64,000 bases of DNA from Fistularia commersonii (GCA_037954325.1 JBBMNZ010000018.1:16155001-16219000), one strand, 5' to 3'; positions 25,171 to 62,560 are shown, counted from the stretch's first letter. Translations and numbers: made by a program. The notes: generated by a model from the sequence alone, not told the origin.

Positions 25171-25228
25171 CTGTGTGTGTGTGCGTGTGTGTGTGTGTGT
25201 GTGTGAGTGTGTGTGAGTGTGTGTGTGG
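25171..25228. repeat. GT array with GAGT interruptions
   Basis: Lies about 150 bases upstream of the candidate distal promoter. Confidence 0.92.
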
Positions 25229-25303
25229 GGCACAATAAACCCACTGCTTCAAATCATCATTAACAAATCCAAACTCCACTCTGGGGCAGTGTCAGCCTGC
25301 TGC

Positions 25304-25304
25304 A

Positions 25305-25335
<31 letters not shown>

Positions 25336-25349
25336 CACAAACACACACA
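25304..25349. repeat. (CA)n array with AAACA breaks
   Basis: Ends 32 bases before the CRE-like site at 25382. Confidence 0.92.
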
Positions 25350-25381
25350 TCCCGCCCCTCCTGTGGACCAAATTTACCGGA

Positions 25382-25485
25382 TGACGTATGAGCCCACGCA
25401 CGGCGTGCATGTAGGTGCTGCTCCTGCATGAATGAATGAAGGTCCCCTCCCCTCTCCATCCCTAGTACTACGCGCCCTATAAGAG
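25382..25485 (+). promoter_or_regulatory. Candidate distal promoter of mir-212/132 (CRE-like site plus TATA box)
   Basis: A CRE-like TGACGTAT lies at 25382-25389 and a TATA-like CTATAAGAG at 25477-25485, at the edge of a CpG-rich block. CREB drives miR-132/212 in mammals through CRE sites, so the element type is expected. The assignment rests on motifs and position only. Confidence 0.45.
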
Positions 25486-25507
25486 CGCGTCCCCGGGACA
25501 GCCCGCC

Positions 25508-25670
25508 GACTTCCAGGAGGCGCCGGCGTGGACGAGCGGCGTGCGTGTCGCCGAATTGATCAGTCGGTCTATCGATCACACCTATGATCGGTTTTTTTTT
25601 TTCCGCGGAGCGTCCAGCGGTCCGGCCGCGTCCCGGGGAGAAGAAGCCGCAGCTGGAGCGGGACCTCCAG
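25508..25670 (+). ncRNA. Candidate first exon of the mir-212/132 host transcript
   Basis: The stretch starts about 30 bases after a TATA-like CTATAAGAG and ends with a strong splice donor, CCTCCAG|GTAAGACC at 25670/25671. It has no long conserved ORF and is GC-rich. It lies 1.65 kb upstream of mir-212 on the same strand. In mammals the two microRNAs lie in an intron of a non-coding transcript, which this arrangement fits. Start and function are inferred, and RNA data would settle it. Confidence 0.45.
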
Positions 25671-25735
25671 GTAAGACCACCTTCTAGACCCGGCTGAGGT
25701 TTCTGCCGCCAAGCGCCTCCGTTTCCCACCTTCTC

Positions 25736-25795
25736 CTTCTCCTTCTTCTCCTTCTTCTCCTTCTTCTCCTCCTCCTTCTTCTTCTTCTTCTCCAT
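25736..25795. repeat. Polypyrimidine (CTT/CTC)n tract
   Basis: CTTCTCCTTCTTCTCC units follow the candidate host exon's donor, inside the presumed first intron. Confidence 0.88.
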
Positions 25796-26123
25796 CTTCT
25801 CCCAATCTCACCTTATTCCTCACAAACTCAATTTTACGGCTACATTTTTTTTCCCGCTGCGCGCATCTTCGAGTCACTACGGTAAATTCCCGCCGCTGGA
25901 AGTTGCTGCAGTGTGAGTCACTTTGGCGCACATGGGCAGCGGCGGAGGAGGACGGGCGTGCGTGTGCGTGCGCGCGTACGTGTGCGTGTGCCCGACGCCG
26001 GCTGCATGTTAACCAGCCTGCGCCGCCGTGGGTAGTTGACACGACACGACGCGCGGTGGACCCTTCACCCGTTCTGATCGGAGGCTGCAGGACCTGCGTG
26101 TGTGAGTGTGTGTGTGGTACCTT

Positions 26124-26124
<1 letters not shown>

Positions 26125-26166
<42 letters not shown>

Positions 26167-26168
26167 AT
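26125..26168. repeat. (CA)n array inside the CpG-rich block
   Basis: Lies between the two candidate promoters. Confidence 0.92.
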
Positions 26169-26306
26169 ACCCACAAGAACAAGACGAGACCATTAATACG
26201 GTTGAATTGTCAGTGCGAAACGTCCTGGCTCTTCCCGTGGACGTGTGACCCCCCCCCCCCCTCCCCCGCACCCCCCCGCACACACACGCACTCCCCCCGC
26301 TGTCGG

Positions 26307-26401
26307 TGACGCGCCTGAGCCGCGCGGACTTTGCGTCATTCCTGCGCACATGGAGGCGGCGGCCAATCAGCGGCCCGCGACCCGCCGCCGGCGCCTTAAA
26401 G
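26307..26401 (+). promoter_or_regulatory. Candidate proximal promoter of mir-212/132 (two CRE variants, CCAAT, TTAAA)
   Basis: In order: TGACGCG at 26307-26313; TGCGTCA at 26332-26338 (reverse complement TGACGCA, a known CRE variant); CCAAT at 26363-26367; and CCTTAAAG at 26394-26401, a TATA-like box. Spacing is typical of a compact inducible vertebrate promoter, with transcription expected to start near 26425. Both this and the 25.5-kb promoter could be used. Confidence 0.45.
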
Positions 26402-26535
26402 CCGCAGCGTCCGTGTTTCCACACCGAGTGGGTGGAGGAGGAGGGGGGGGGGGGGCGGTGAAAACTCCTCCATGCAGATCCTGCGTGGGCGTGGGGGGTG
26501 TTTGGGGGTGTTGGAGGCCCCGCACCTGTGGACCG

Positions 26536-26556
26536 GACGCTGTCCGCGGTCCTGAA
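26536..26556 (-). promoter_or_regulatory. RE1/NRSE (REST binding) site, minus orientation
   Basis: Read on the minus strand, the 21-mer has left half TTCAGGACC and right half CGGACAGCG. It matches the RE1 consensus except at position 6, the free middle position and one base near the end. It lies 767 bases upstream of the mir-212 hairpin. REST represses miR-132/212 outside neurons in mammals. Confidence 0.72.
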
Positions 26557-26743
26557 CCTTCCCGCTCGGCGTCCACGGGGAAGCTGCACCCGCGTGAAAA
26601 AAAAAAACCCAAAAGTTCCCCATCTCGTGTTTCTCCACGGTGAAACCGCCCGCATCCACCGGACGTGGATCTCAGACAAAGAGCGCTGCGCGTCCGCACC
26701 GGTATTTACGGTTCCCGCGGCGGCGGCAGAGCGGCGGGTGGAC

Positions 26744-26764
26744 TTCAGGACCGCGGACAGCGAC
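26744..26764 (+). promoter_or_regulatory. RE1/NRSE (REST binding) site, plus orientation
   Basis: This second RE1 shares 20 of 21 bases with the inverted copy at 26536-26556, including TTCAGGACC and CGGACAGCG. The 187-base gap and opposite orientation make an inverted pair. It is 559 bases upstream of the mir-212 hairpin. Confidence 0.72.
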
Positions 26765-26889
26765 CTCCTGAACATCTGAGAAGAACACTCAGATGTTCTC
26801 CACAATCATTTCTCCATGTCAGCAGATCTGACCCGGACCTTCAACGTAAAGCCAGAGGCCCTCTGCACCCCCTCACACTGACAAGGCTT

Positions 26890-26894
<5 letters not shown>

Positions 26895-26950
<56 letters not shown>
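26895..26950. repeat. (CA)28 microsatellite
   Basis: Lies between the second RE1 and the hairpins. TGACGTCG, a 7-of-8 CRE match, follows at 26965-26972. Confidence 0.95.
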
Positions 26951-26952
<2 letters not shown>

Positions 26953-27202
26953 CTTCCCGGCTGCTGACGTCGGCCCCTGACGGTCGGGCCCTGCGTCCTG
27001 TGTCTGAGTCACAGAGAAGCGGCGCAGAAATCAATAGAGGACAAAGTGTGTTTGGGGGGGGGGGCCAGCAGGAGGAGCGGGAGGGGCGTCCACGTCCATC
27101 ATCTCCAGCGGACGAGAAGGTCCGAGATGTCCGACCGGCCGATTTATCCTCCTCCTCCGCACGTCATGGCATTTAGCGGCCTGGCGCGGCCTCATGTCTT
27201 TG

Positions 27203-27206
<4 letters not shown>

Positions 27207-27283
<77 letters not shown>
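27207..27283 (+). repeat. (GT)38 tract 40 bases upstream of the mir-212 hairpin
   Basis: An uninterrupted GT run is followed directly by TCCCCGCAG, an acceptor-like end at 27291. If the acceptor is used, the hairpins would sit in an exon starting at 27292. Otherwise the tract simply lies in the host intron. Confidence 0.95.
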
Positions 27284-27286
<3 letters not shown>

Positions 27287-27322
27287 CGCAGCCCCACCGG
27301 TGTGTTCCCGCCTCTGGTTCCA

Positions 27323-27409
27323 GTCAGCGCATCAACACCTTGGCTCTAGACTGCTTACTGCTTAAAGCTCTTCCAGGTACAGTAACAGTCTACAGTCATG
27401 GCTACTGAC
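27323..27409 (+). ncRNA. mir212: microRNA precursor mir-212
   Basis: The hairpin is closed by GTCAG (27323-27327) pairing with CTGAC (27405-27409). The 5p arm at 2737-59 of this kilobase (27337-27359) begins ACCTTGGCTCTAGACTG and is identical to human miR-212-5p as I know it. The 3p arm at 27383-27403 begins TAACAGTCTACAGTCATGG, with seed AACAGTC. It differs from human miR-212-3p at about three positions outside the seed. The product silences neuronal and other mRNAs through Argonaute. It lies 111 bases upstream of the mir-132 5p arm's hairpin region, on the same strand, so both should come from one primary transcript. Confidence 0.96.
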
Positions 27410-27506
27410 GCCTGGCGAAGCTCTGCCCGGCCGGAGTTCCCTCTCTCGCGTCGTCAAATCGCGGAGGACGTCGGCGCCGGCCTCGGCCAATCGGGCGCCG
27501 CTTGCT

Positions 27507-27592
27507 GTCTCCATGGTGACCGTGGCATTAGATTGTTACTGTAGCAACAGCACCGCTGGTAACAGTCTACAGCCATGGTCGCTAGGGGGCAA
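27507..27592 (+). ncRNA. mir132: microRNA precursor mir-132
   Basis: The 5p arm at 27519-27540 begins ACCGTGGCATTAGATTG, with two differences from the human star strand. The 3p arm at 27560-27581 begins TAACAGTCTACAGCCATGG and is identical over its 22 bases to human miR-132-3p. The loop is about 19 bases (27541-27559). The seed AACAGTC is shared with mir-212, so the two should have overlapping targets. Precursor ends are estimated from pairing of the flanks. Confidence 0.97.
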
Positions 27593-29859
27593 AACACACA
27601 CGGGAGGGAGGCTGCGGAAGAGTCCGCCGACGTTCACGTCCAGATGGAACCTCTGCCGCGGTGAGGAGGAGAGGACAGGGCTTGAGGAGCTTCTGGACCT
27701 CCAGCCGTGAGAGATGGAGCAGAAGAACACCTGCGGCACCGCTGAGGGAATAATCTACCCCAAGCGGAGGAGGCTCTGGAGAACGGCCTGATCCAGGACC
27801 TCCAGCTCTGCCTCCACCTTCCCACCCGTCACTTCTGACAATACCTGGGTGAGATTGTCCCGTTCCTCACGTTCCTCCTCCTCCTCCTCTGTGAAGAACC
27901 CACGTCCAGATATTCTCCGTTCAGCCTTTGAAATAAAAAGATGAACAAGAATCACTGGTGCGCTTCTTTATCGGTGACCGATGTCATGATGATGTTTGGG
28001 GGCGTCAGATGCTGAGAGGTCTCCTCCGCGGTGGAAGGTCTTCTTCTCCAGGAGGCTTCGGGAGTTTCCACAAACGCTGATGAAGACGTGGGGCTGCAGG
28101 GGGAGGAGGCCGAGAAGATCTGAAAGTCGGTCCGAACCTGATCTTTGCACGGCTGTACTGGTGGTCAGGGGTTTGGTCCAGGAGAGGTCGGTCGGTCTAC
28201 TCAAACCAGATGTAGAAGATCTCCCCTCGCGAGCGAGGAGGCCTCCACCCGGAGCTGGAACAGATGTTCGTCTCCGCAGGTGGTTCGGAGATCTTCTGCT
28301 CGCTCGATCAGAGAGGAACCGTTAGATGATGCTTCTCAGGCCGGAGAGGAGACAAACAACTGGCCTCTTCTGGAGAAGAACCGACCCGTCGGATGCAGGA
28401 CACGTCACCGTGGCGAGAGAGAAGAGCGACCCCACGCTCTCCGTCAGGCCCATCGTCACACAGAAGATCTGAAATAACACGTTTCTCCTCCCACGCCCTC
28501 AGAATGACCACAGAGCAGATTAGGAATCCCCACTGCAGATGTTTGGATTACATGTACTCCATTACTGCGGTCCAGATTACTCTGGTGGAGCGGAGAGGGA
28601 GGGGGTGAGCACACCAGCTCCTGAGGAGCTCCACATTTCCAACGGGTGACCGGCACCAAAGAGGAGGAGATTCAAAGAAGGTTCCTCATCCATCCATCCA
28701 TCCGCTGATCATGTAACGCCGCGGCCGAGGACGTCCTGGCTGAGATGACCATCACCGATCCTGTATTTTTCTGGTGAGTGTGAGAAGCAGGCGGACGTCA
28801 GGATCCGAAGCAGAAACCGAAGCGCTCTTCGGCTGCGGCCGAGGAGGACGTGTCGGTCCCGTGGGCGTCCGAGAGGCGGCTCGCACGTGAGTCACGCTTC
28901 CTCCGGCTTCGCCAGGGAGGTTTGAGAACCAGCCAGACGCCCAACGTTCTCCTAAATCAGCCTTATCAGATCCGCCCGAGAGAAAGGTCACGCCGAACGC
29001 TCGCAGGCAGATTAGCGACAATCGGCGCCGGATGCGTCTCTAAATAGATCGGCGCTTCCGAGAAGAGGCGAGAGCGAGCATCGATGGCGGTGGATCAGGA
29101 GAAATGAAGCAGCGGAGCAGGTGATTCACAGACACCAGGAGAAGAAGAAGAAGAAGAAGAGCAGCAGCTTTGGAGATGAATAAAAACTCATTCTGAACTC
29201 AGTGCTTTCAAAGAACTTCCAGGGCAAAAGAGCAAAGAGGACAGGATGGATGGATGGATGGAGAGGAGGGTGGAGGACCAGAGGTGGGATGGAGGAGATG
29301 ATGGGGGTGTGGAGAGGAATAGGAGGGACAATGAAGAAGGTAGAGGACCATAGGAAGGATGGAGGAGATGGTGGTGACTCACCCCGGGACCGGCTGGACT
29401 GCCACGCTGAGTCAGTCCCATCTTTACACCACTAATTTGTTTTCCAACCAGACCATCTCACCCGGCCTTGAAGCGGCAGTCCTCCATGTTCCTCCACGTT
29501 CCTCCACGTTCCTCCAGGCTTCTCCGCTCCAATGCCGGCACAGAGGGTCAGCAGCCTCTGGGAAGAATCCCTGAGTCTTCAGATCTCCATGGGGAACCCA
29601 CTTCTTCTGTGCTGTGATCATGTGAATTCTCCAAGAATGCATTCAAAGGTGCTCTGGTTTCACCACAGGCCTTCCACTTTAACTCTCCTCTTCTCTTCCT
29701 GGATGGACTTCTTCTTCCTTCCCTTTCAGAAGCTCTTCTGTGAGACGGGCCTTCAGGCCAGCGTCTCTCTGCTCCTTTTAATCTACATTCTGGGGGAGAA
29801 ATGGCGAAAACCATCTTAAAGGCAGACGTTCAAAGGTGGGCGAAGCCTGCAGGGAGAGT

Positions 29860-29892
<33 letters not shown>
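29860..29892. repeat. (CA)15 microsatellite
   Basis: In the convergent gap. Confidence 0.92.
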
Positions 29893-29893
<1 letters not shown>

Positions 29894-30402
29894 CAAACTT
29901 GTCAAATGTCTGACCGTGCAGTCCTCTGGGTCAAGTATCGATCTTCTTTTCCTTCATGTTCCTCGTCTGAAGATCTCCCTCTCCCTTCATCCCAGATCAG
30001 GGCGACCCGTTCAAGTTTGGACCTCCATAACCCTCTAAGCGCCGCCATGACGGGGAGGAAAGGCGCCGCTCGCCGTTCCTCCGGCCCGCGGCGGGTCGGG
30101 AGATGGTGGATGTTCAGCTGTGGGAAGGCAGGGAGGTCCGTGCACGGCAGAAGGTGATTGGCGGGGAAGCCGGGCCTCTGACCGCCGTCCACGCGCACAT
30201 CGTCACCTCCGCCGGCCCGTGGCCGAGAGGATCGCCGCGGCGACCGCTCAGAGCGTGCACGAGGGAAGAGGAAGGCGTTGCCCACAGCAGCCGGGGAGGC
30301 CTGCTCTCCAACAAGCACTCTGGTTCCACAGAAGGTGGAGGCCAGATCAGGAGAGAAGAAGAAGTGGCGCGCTCATGTCAGAGGATGGAAGGCGAGTAAA
30401 CG

Positions 30403-30420
30403 TCGCCCCCTGGTGGCAGA
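30403..30420 (-). promoter_or_regulatory. CTCF-like motif
   Basis: The reverse complement reads TCTGCCACCAGGGGGCGA, which contains the canonical core CCACCAGGGGGCG without mismatch. It lies between the microRNA locus and dph1, 0.9 kb from the dph1 poly(A) signal. Confidence 0.5.
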
Positions 30421-31269
30421 AACACTCCGGACACCGAGAAATAAACGAGTGCACAATTTAAGGAAGCGATTCGCTGCGTAACCTCATATTCCCATCTGCT
30501 CCTTCAGTCATTGGGGCTTTGTGGTGGACCTTCATGTCAGACCTTCAGGCAGACGCTGAAAATGGAGAACCGGAGGTCGATGTTTGCTCGGAGATCACTG
30601 GTGAGGAGGCGTTCGCGACGGAAAGGGTTTTAGTATCGTGGCGCCGCCCGGCTGCCGAGGCGCACGGTGAGGTGAAGCCTTCGGTGGATGCAGCCTGAGA
30701 GCTTCTTATCCGACACTGCGGAAACCTCAGCAGAAGAGCAAGGTGGAAACCAAGAGGGATGGAGGAGCTCAGACCTCAGGGTTATTCACTCCAAGAAGTA
30801 AAACTAAAATGAAGACAGACACGGGATCTTCTCCCGATCTTCGGAGAACTGATGCATCATTAAAAGCTGCGGAATCTGCAAACGTTCACTTCAAAAAACT
30901 ACAGACCGGAGGGATGCGGCGCACAAATAAACAAGTTCCAGCAGGTAGGGGATAGGATTCCGATGGATTCTTCAGCTGCAGGAGCTGAGGGACACGTGAC
31001 GGGCGGACGGACGGAAAAACACCGGCTCCCCGTTACCGAGGAGACGCCGCAGAATACCTGAACCCGGGGGACGTTCTCCGGTTCCCGGGGCCGCCTGTCA
31101 ATCATCCTCTGCGGCGTTAAACCCGACAGCCTTTCTTTCTCTCTTTTTTCTTTATTTATCTATCGACTGACTCCGCCATCAATAAGTGATGAGGATGGAA
31201 AGCGGCCGTGACGAGCGCCGCGCTCGTCCAGGAGCCGCAAAAACACAGCATCTTCTGCTCGGATCAACC

Positions 31270-31704
31270 AGAGACCCGTCTCATCTGGGATTTATTGATG
31301 GGGTAAATGTTGAAAGAGAAAAGACAACATTAACAAATACATTTTAAGCAATGCGGGTTTATAGCACACACACACGTGCTCACACACACACACACACACA
31401 GGTTGTGTTGGAGAATAAAGTGCTTCATACGGCGATCAGCTTGGTGCAGCGTGAAGGTGGAAGTCCGTCCGAGCGCAGAGGATTTGACCAAAGTCCTGCA
31501 GAGACGTTCCCTGGCTGTTTCTGGCGTTGTGAACGCGGCCGGGCCTGGCGACCACGCGGGAGCCCGGGCGCCATCTCGTCCTGGTGCGCAGTGCACGGGG
31601 AACGCCGCATTTTGATCAGCTCCTTCCCGGAGACTCGATGAGGCGTCGCGGAGACGAAGCGCCGCTCCGTCCCGGCCGTCCCGGCCTCCCCCGGACGTGA
31701 TGCT
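31270..31704 (-). other. dph1: dph1 3' untranslated region with poly(A) signal
   Basis: After the stop codon the minus strand runs without further coding signs. AATAAA is reached at 31291-31296 (plus-strand tttatt), so cleavage is expected near 31265-31280. The UTR contains a (GT)n stretch (31369-31401 on the plus strand). The end point is inferred from this one signal. Confidence 0.6.
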
Positions 31705-58888
<27,184 letters not shown>

Positions 58889-60654
58889 TCATCGTATGTC
58901 TGGCCCCGCTGAATAAAAATCGATCCCTCCTGCGTACTGTGGGGAGCGTGTAGAAAACAGTGTGACGCAGGTCAATAAACGTCGGGGCGACACACTGCTT
59001 TCCTCCTGGCAGCCGGTGTCAGCAGCACGACGCCGGCTGCCCGTCATGCTGACCGCGGAGGGAGAGGAAGTCTACGGGCCACGCGGGAGCGGCGTTCGCG
59101 ACGGCGAGGGTTCGTGCGCGGTGTGACAATCAACCGGTGCGTCGCTGGCTTTTGAACTCGGGTTCGGGGAAAAGGTGGGCGTCTCGGGAGGAGGTGTGAA
59201 GGGATGAACCGGGGAACAAGCCTTTATTGCACTTTATGGGGAAATAAAATGCTAAGTAAAGCTGTAAAGGCTAAGTGAAATGAATAAAGTAGGGGTTGCA
59301 GGGGGAAGTTGGTAAACGTCCGTATCCTGCAGATACAAGCTGCCGCCACTTGGCCAGTTTCTTCCGGGGTCTCGTCCTCCCGCCGGGTTTCAGATGCCAT
59401 TTTCCCTCGTTTTCACGAACGCGTTGCGGTTCGCACTCTTCCCGAGCTCCTCGCAGCCGTGCCTTCGTTCCTTCTGTTTGTGTTTCCGTCCTCCGCCTCC
59501 TCCAATGGCTGCTCGGGAGTGGAGGGCAGAGCCGGCCAGCTGAGCCCAGGAAAACACAGACGGGAAGCACACATCCCATGAAATAAATATTGGCTTTCAA
59601 ACACTCGAATCAATTACCCTGTCATGTCAAGATTTAGATTTCTATTTCTTCAGCGTGTGTGTGTGTGTGTGTGAGAACAGAGTCTATACACACAGCGCCA
59701 GCACGGATAGAATCTCGGGCCGCATCGCAATTCACCGGCTGCAGTTGCATAAACGTGCACCTAAAATAAACGCCGACCATCATCTGATATAGGAGCTGCT
59801 GCTCTGCGTACCACGCACGGCTCCGTGCAGCGTGACGGAGGATCACTGCATCCCATCAGATGGAAAACCCGGCCTTCTATCACATCGACGCAGCGCGGAC
59901 CTAAAAAAAAAAAAAATCCACGGCAATAAATGCTCGGAATCTGATGAAGTGGCTCGTATGAGACGTGCGACGGCGCCCGGCCTCAGGAATTAACGGGCGG
60001 CGGGGAGGCGGCGCGTACCGAGAGGAGGAAAGTAAGGTGAGAAGACAGAGAGGAGGAACGTCACGAACCCCGTTTCTAAAACTCCTGCAGTCCGACAGGC
60101 TCGGGGTGTGACGGCGTGGAGAGACGCTCGCCGTCTCCTGGGTGCTTCTCAGCGGGGAAGCCCCGCCTCCTCCGTCTCCTCCGCCTCCCCCTCCCCGTCC
60201 AGGCCGGGTTTAGCTTTTCCAGCTCAAATGTCATTAAGATCTAATTAAGATGTCACAGAAGCTTCTGGACTCCTTAACAGCCCGTCTTAATGAGCTGTTT
60301 AGCATGCATTCTAATGCGGGAGGGAAATTAGCCGATTCGAATCTTTGTTCTAGAAAAGCGTCGCGCCGATACGAGACGATAAGCCCAAGATCAGACGGGA
60401 GGCTGAGAGAGCCAAAACACTCCGGCAACACCTTCACTCCCACGAACCAACGGAGAAATAACATGGCCGCGACCCTCCCGTCTCCATCCCATCGGGTACG
60501 TGAGCACCTCGCTGGCAGGTGTCCACCACAGCTTCTCATCCGCTGGAATAACCGGCTCGTTTCTTCCCGTCTTCTCAAGGTCTTACAACCAACTCCGATC
60601 AGGGATCTACAAGTACAATCTGAATTTCTAGGTAGTCTGAAGGGAGACGGCACA

Positions 60655-60905
60655 GAGATGAGCACTTCTGCCTCGCAGCCAGGAGGTCCCTGCTTGTGTG
60701 GAGGCTCCATGTTCTCCTTGTGTCTGTGCAGGGTTCCTTGGGGTTCCACTGGGTTCCTCAGGGTTCCTTGGGGTTCCTCAGGGTTCCTCCCGCAGTCCAA
60801 ACACATGCAGGAGTTTCACGGAGACCCTCCACTGTCCAGACGTGTGAACGGTTGTTTGGTGACAAGACGTACAGATGATGAACGAATGAATTTGGACTTC
60901 ATTAT
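60655..60905 (+). mobile_element. Dispersed fish repeat ('GTGTCTGCGTGGGTTCC' family)
   Basis: TCTGCCTCGCAGCCAGGAGG, TCCATGTTCTCCTTGTGTCT and a local expansion of GGGGTTCCTCAGGGTTCCT units (60725-60790). It creates most of the 290-residue open frame here. Confidence 0.6.
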
Positions 60906-61299
60906 TTGTGTTTCTCCTCCAAGAGGAGGAGCGTTAACACCCCCGCTGACGGAGGACGAGCCGCGTTCGTATTCCGAAGCGACCTCATCCTTCACCGGCG
61001 CTGCGCCGGAGACCAAGCCAATCACTTATTTGTCAGCTTATAGGGGTTTTTGTCTGGCGCCTCGGCCCGACGCCGCTGATATGGATCTCCAGCGTTGGCT
61101 TAGAGGGATGGTGCTGGTGTAGGTGTGATGGGAGAGGGTGCAGAGGGTGCAGAGGGCGGTAATGGCGTAGCTGTCAGCGCCGTGATGCAATGCAAGCTCG
61201 GCGTCGCCCAGAAAGCGGCGTCACAGGTTTGACCCAAGCCCGAGGAGCGTTCTGCCGCACCAAACTAAGTCGGGACGAATAAATCTCACACAACTTTTG

Positions 61300-61745
61300 A
61301 TTCGTCTGCTGCCTGCTGATGTGGAAGACCTGGAGGAGGAGGCGGTCGGAGCTCAAGCTGGCTCCGGAGGACCGGACCTCCAACATGGAGGCGATTCTCT
61401 CAGAGCGAGCAAGACGGAGGCGAGAGAGACCGCGATGTCTGGGTTGGAGATGCTGAGGAGAAGACAGGAGGCAGAGCTGGAGGCAGCAGAGATGGAGACG
61501 TGGAGGTTCCTCTTTGTGAGGGAGGAGGACGGAGAGGATCAGGAAGGGTCCCATCAGAGGGACGGCACACCGTAGACGTTGTGGAGATAAAGTCGGGCCG
61601 AGATGATTCGGACACCGGAGGAAAGATGGAGAAGATCCGGGTGGAAGGAGGCTGAGGTCGGAGCTGCCGGCCAGGAGGTCTGGAGGAGGTTTCTGGATGG
61701 AAGATAGATGATTGGCTGTGGAGACCCCTGAAGAGAGCAGCTGGA
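61300..61745 (+). mobile_element. Non-LTR retrotransposon tail relic (LPGRR-type)
   Basis: It contains GCTGAGGTCGGAGCTGCCGG (LELPG region) and ATAGATGATTGGCTGTGGAG (RQMIGCGD region) with many frame breaks. Confidence 0.6.
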
Positions 61746-62289
61746 AGAAGAACTACAGCAGCATACGCTCATACACTCTCAAAAGGTGCACTATTACTAC
61801 GGGCAGAGCATACCTGTGCACCTCCGGGGTGTGAAGACACTCCATGTTAGTGAACAGGAAGGCCTGCACGTGAAACGCAGTCAACGGACTTAAACTATTT
61901 TGTAATACTACAAAAACTGCACCAAACTTTTCTGTGATCTCCCACTTCTCTGTGTACCCATTCTGTTCCTTCCCAGAAATGAATGGTCGGCCATCGAGCC
62001 TCCGACGCTGTCAGCGGGCCGAGAAGAAGATCTACAATAACGCCGGCCATCAAATCAAAGGGCTCCCATTCGGGAAGCTGTTTTGCGGCGGCGCATCCAT
62101 CCCGGAGGGACGGGAACGTCCCGGACGGCGCCGACGAGATGAGAATCGGATCTCCGGAGCGGGGAATGGGTAGCGACGTCGATGATTTGTATTTCAGCCA
62201 AATCCTCAAGTTCTACGGCGAGCGGTTTTACTTTAGGACCGTCGGAAGGAGGGCTGCATGAGACCGGCGCGAGGGCCATTCACGGGTAA

Positions 62290-62560
62290 AACAACTTCAT
62301 CAGATACCACGGATAAAACAGCGAAGGCCGTCAATCAGTGGAATATTACAGCATTTAATAAAGCTCCTGCTGAAGAGGAGCCGCCTGCAATTTCCACTTT
62401 GAAATCACAAGCCATCTAATGCCATCGCCTCGACACAACTGCCATTTTCCGAGGCAATGAAACATTATTCATTATCGTGTAATAAGCGGAAGAAAACCTC
62501 CGACCGAACGCGAAAAATATCGGAAATAATAATGAAAATGTAAAAACGGTCAAAAATAGA
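62290..62560. other. AT-rich candidate conserved non-coding element
   Basis: Blocks such as TTACAGCATTTAATAAAGC, TGCAATTTCCACTTTG, ACAAGCCATCTAATGCC and GAAACATTATTCATTATCG have the homeobox-site-rich look of deeply conserved vertebrate elements. No coding or repeat explanation was found. Conservation is inferred. Confidence 0.4.

Larger units (their letters stand above)
25380..26800. other. CpG-rich control region of the microRNA locus
   Basis: The block is rich in CG dinucleotides compared with its flanks. It contains both candidate promoters, the candidate exon, the two RE1 sites, a polypyrimidine CTT/CTC tract (25736-25795) and a (CA)n array (26125-26168). No coding sequence is recognised. 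The 246-residue minus-strand open frame here is a by-product of GC richness. Confidence 0.6.
27593..31269. other. Convergent intergenic gap between mir-132 and the dph1 3' end
   Basis: No recognisable gene. It holds a Glu-rich open stretch on the minus strand (27759-27925), a short (ATCC) run near 28690, a (CA)n array (29860-29892), GAA/GGA-rich patches near 29140 and 29250, a CTTCCACGTTCC-like short tandem near 29490 and a CTCF-like motif at 30403-30420. Confidence 0.6.

Noticed and set aside
26065..26805. 246-residue minus-strand open frame
   Set aside because: Explained by CpG richness and a CA array; it overlaps the microRNA control region and shows no family similarity.
60250..61122. 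290-residue plus-strand open frame, the longest in the window
   Set aside because: It runs through a dispersed fish repeat (60655-60905) and unrelated flanks; the Gly/Phe/Leu-rich part is the GGTTCC tandem translated.
61811..61860. 50-base minus-strand stretch between AG and GT encoding AFLFTNMECLHTPEVH, with a phase that would fit dph1 exon A
   Set aside because: It does not resemble the conserved DPH1 sequence expected there (MPEGL...FACTI), and the acceptor has a poor pyrimidine tract.
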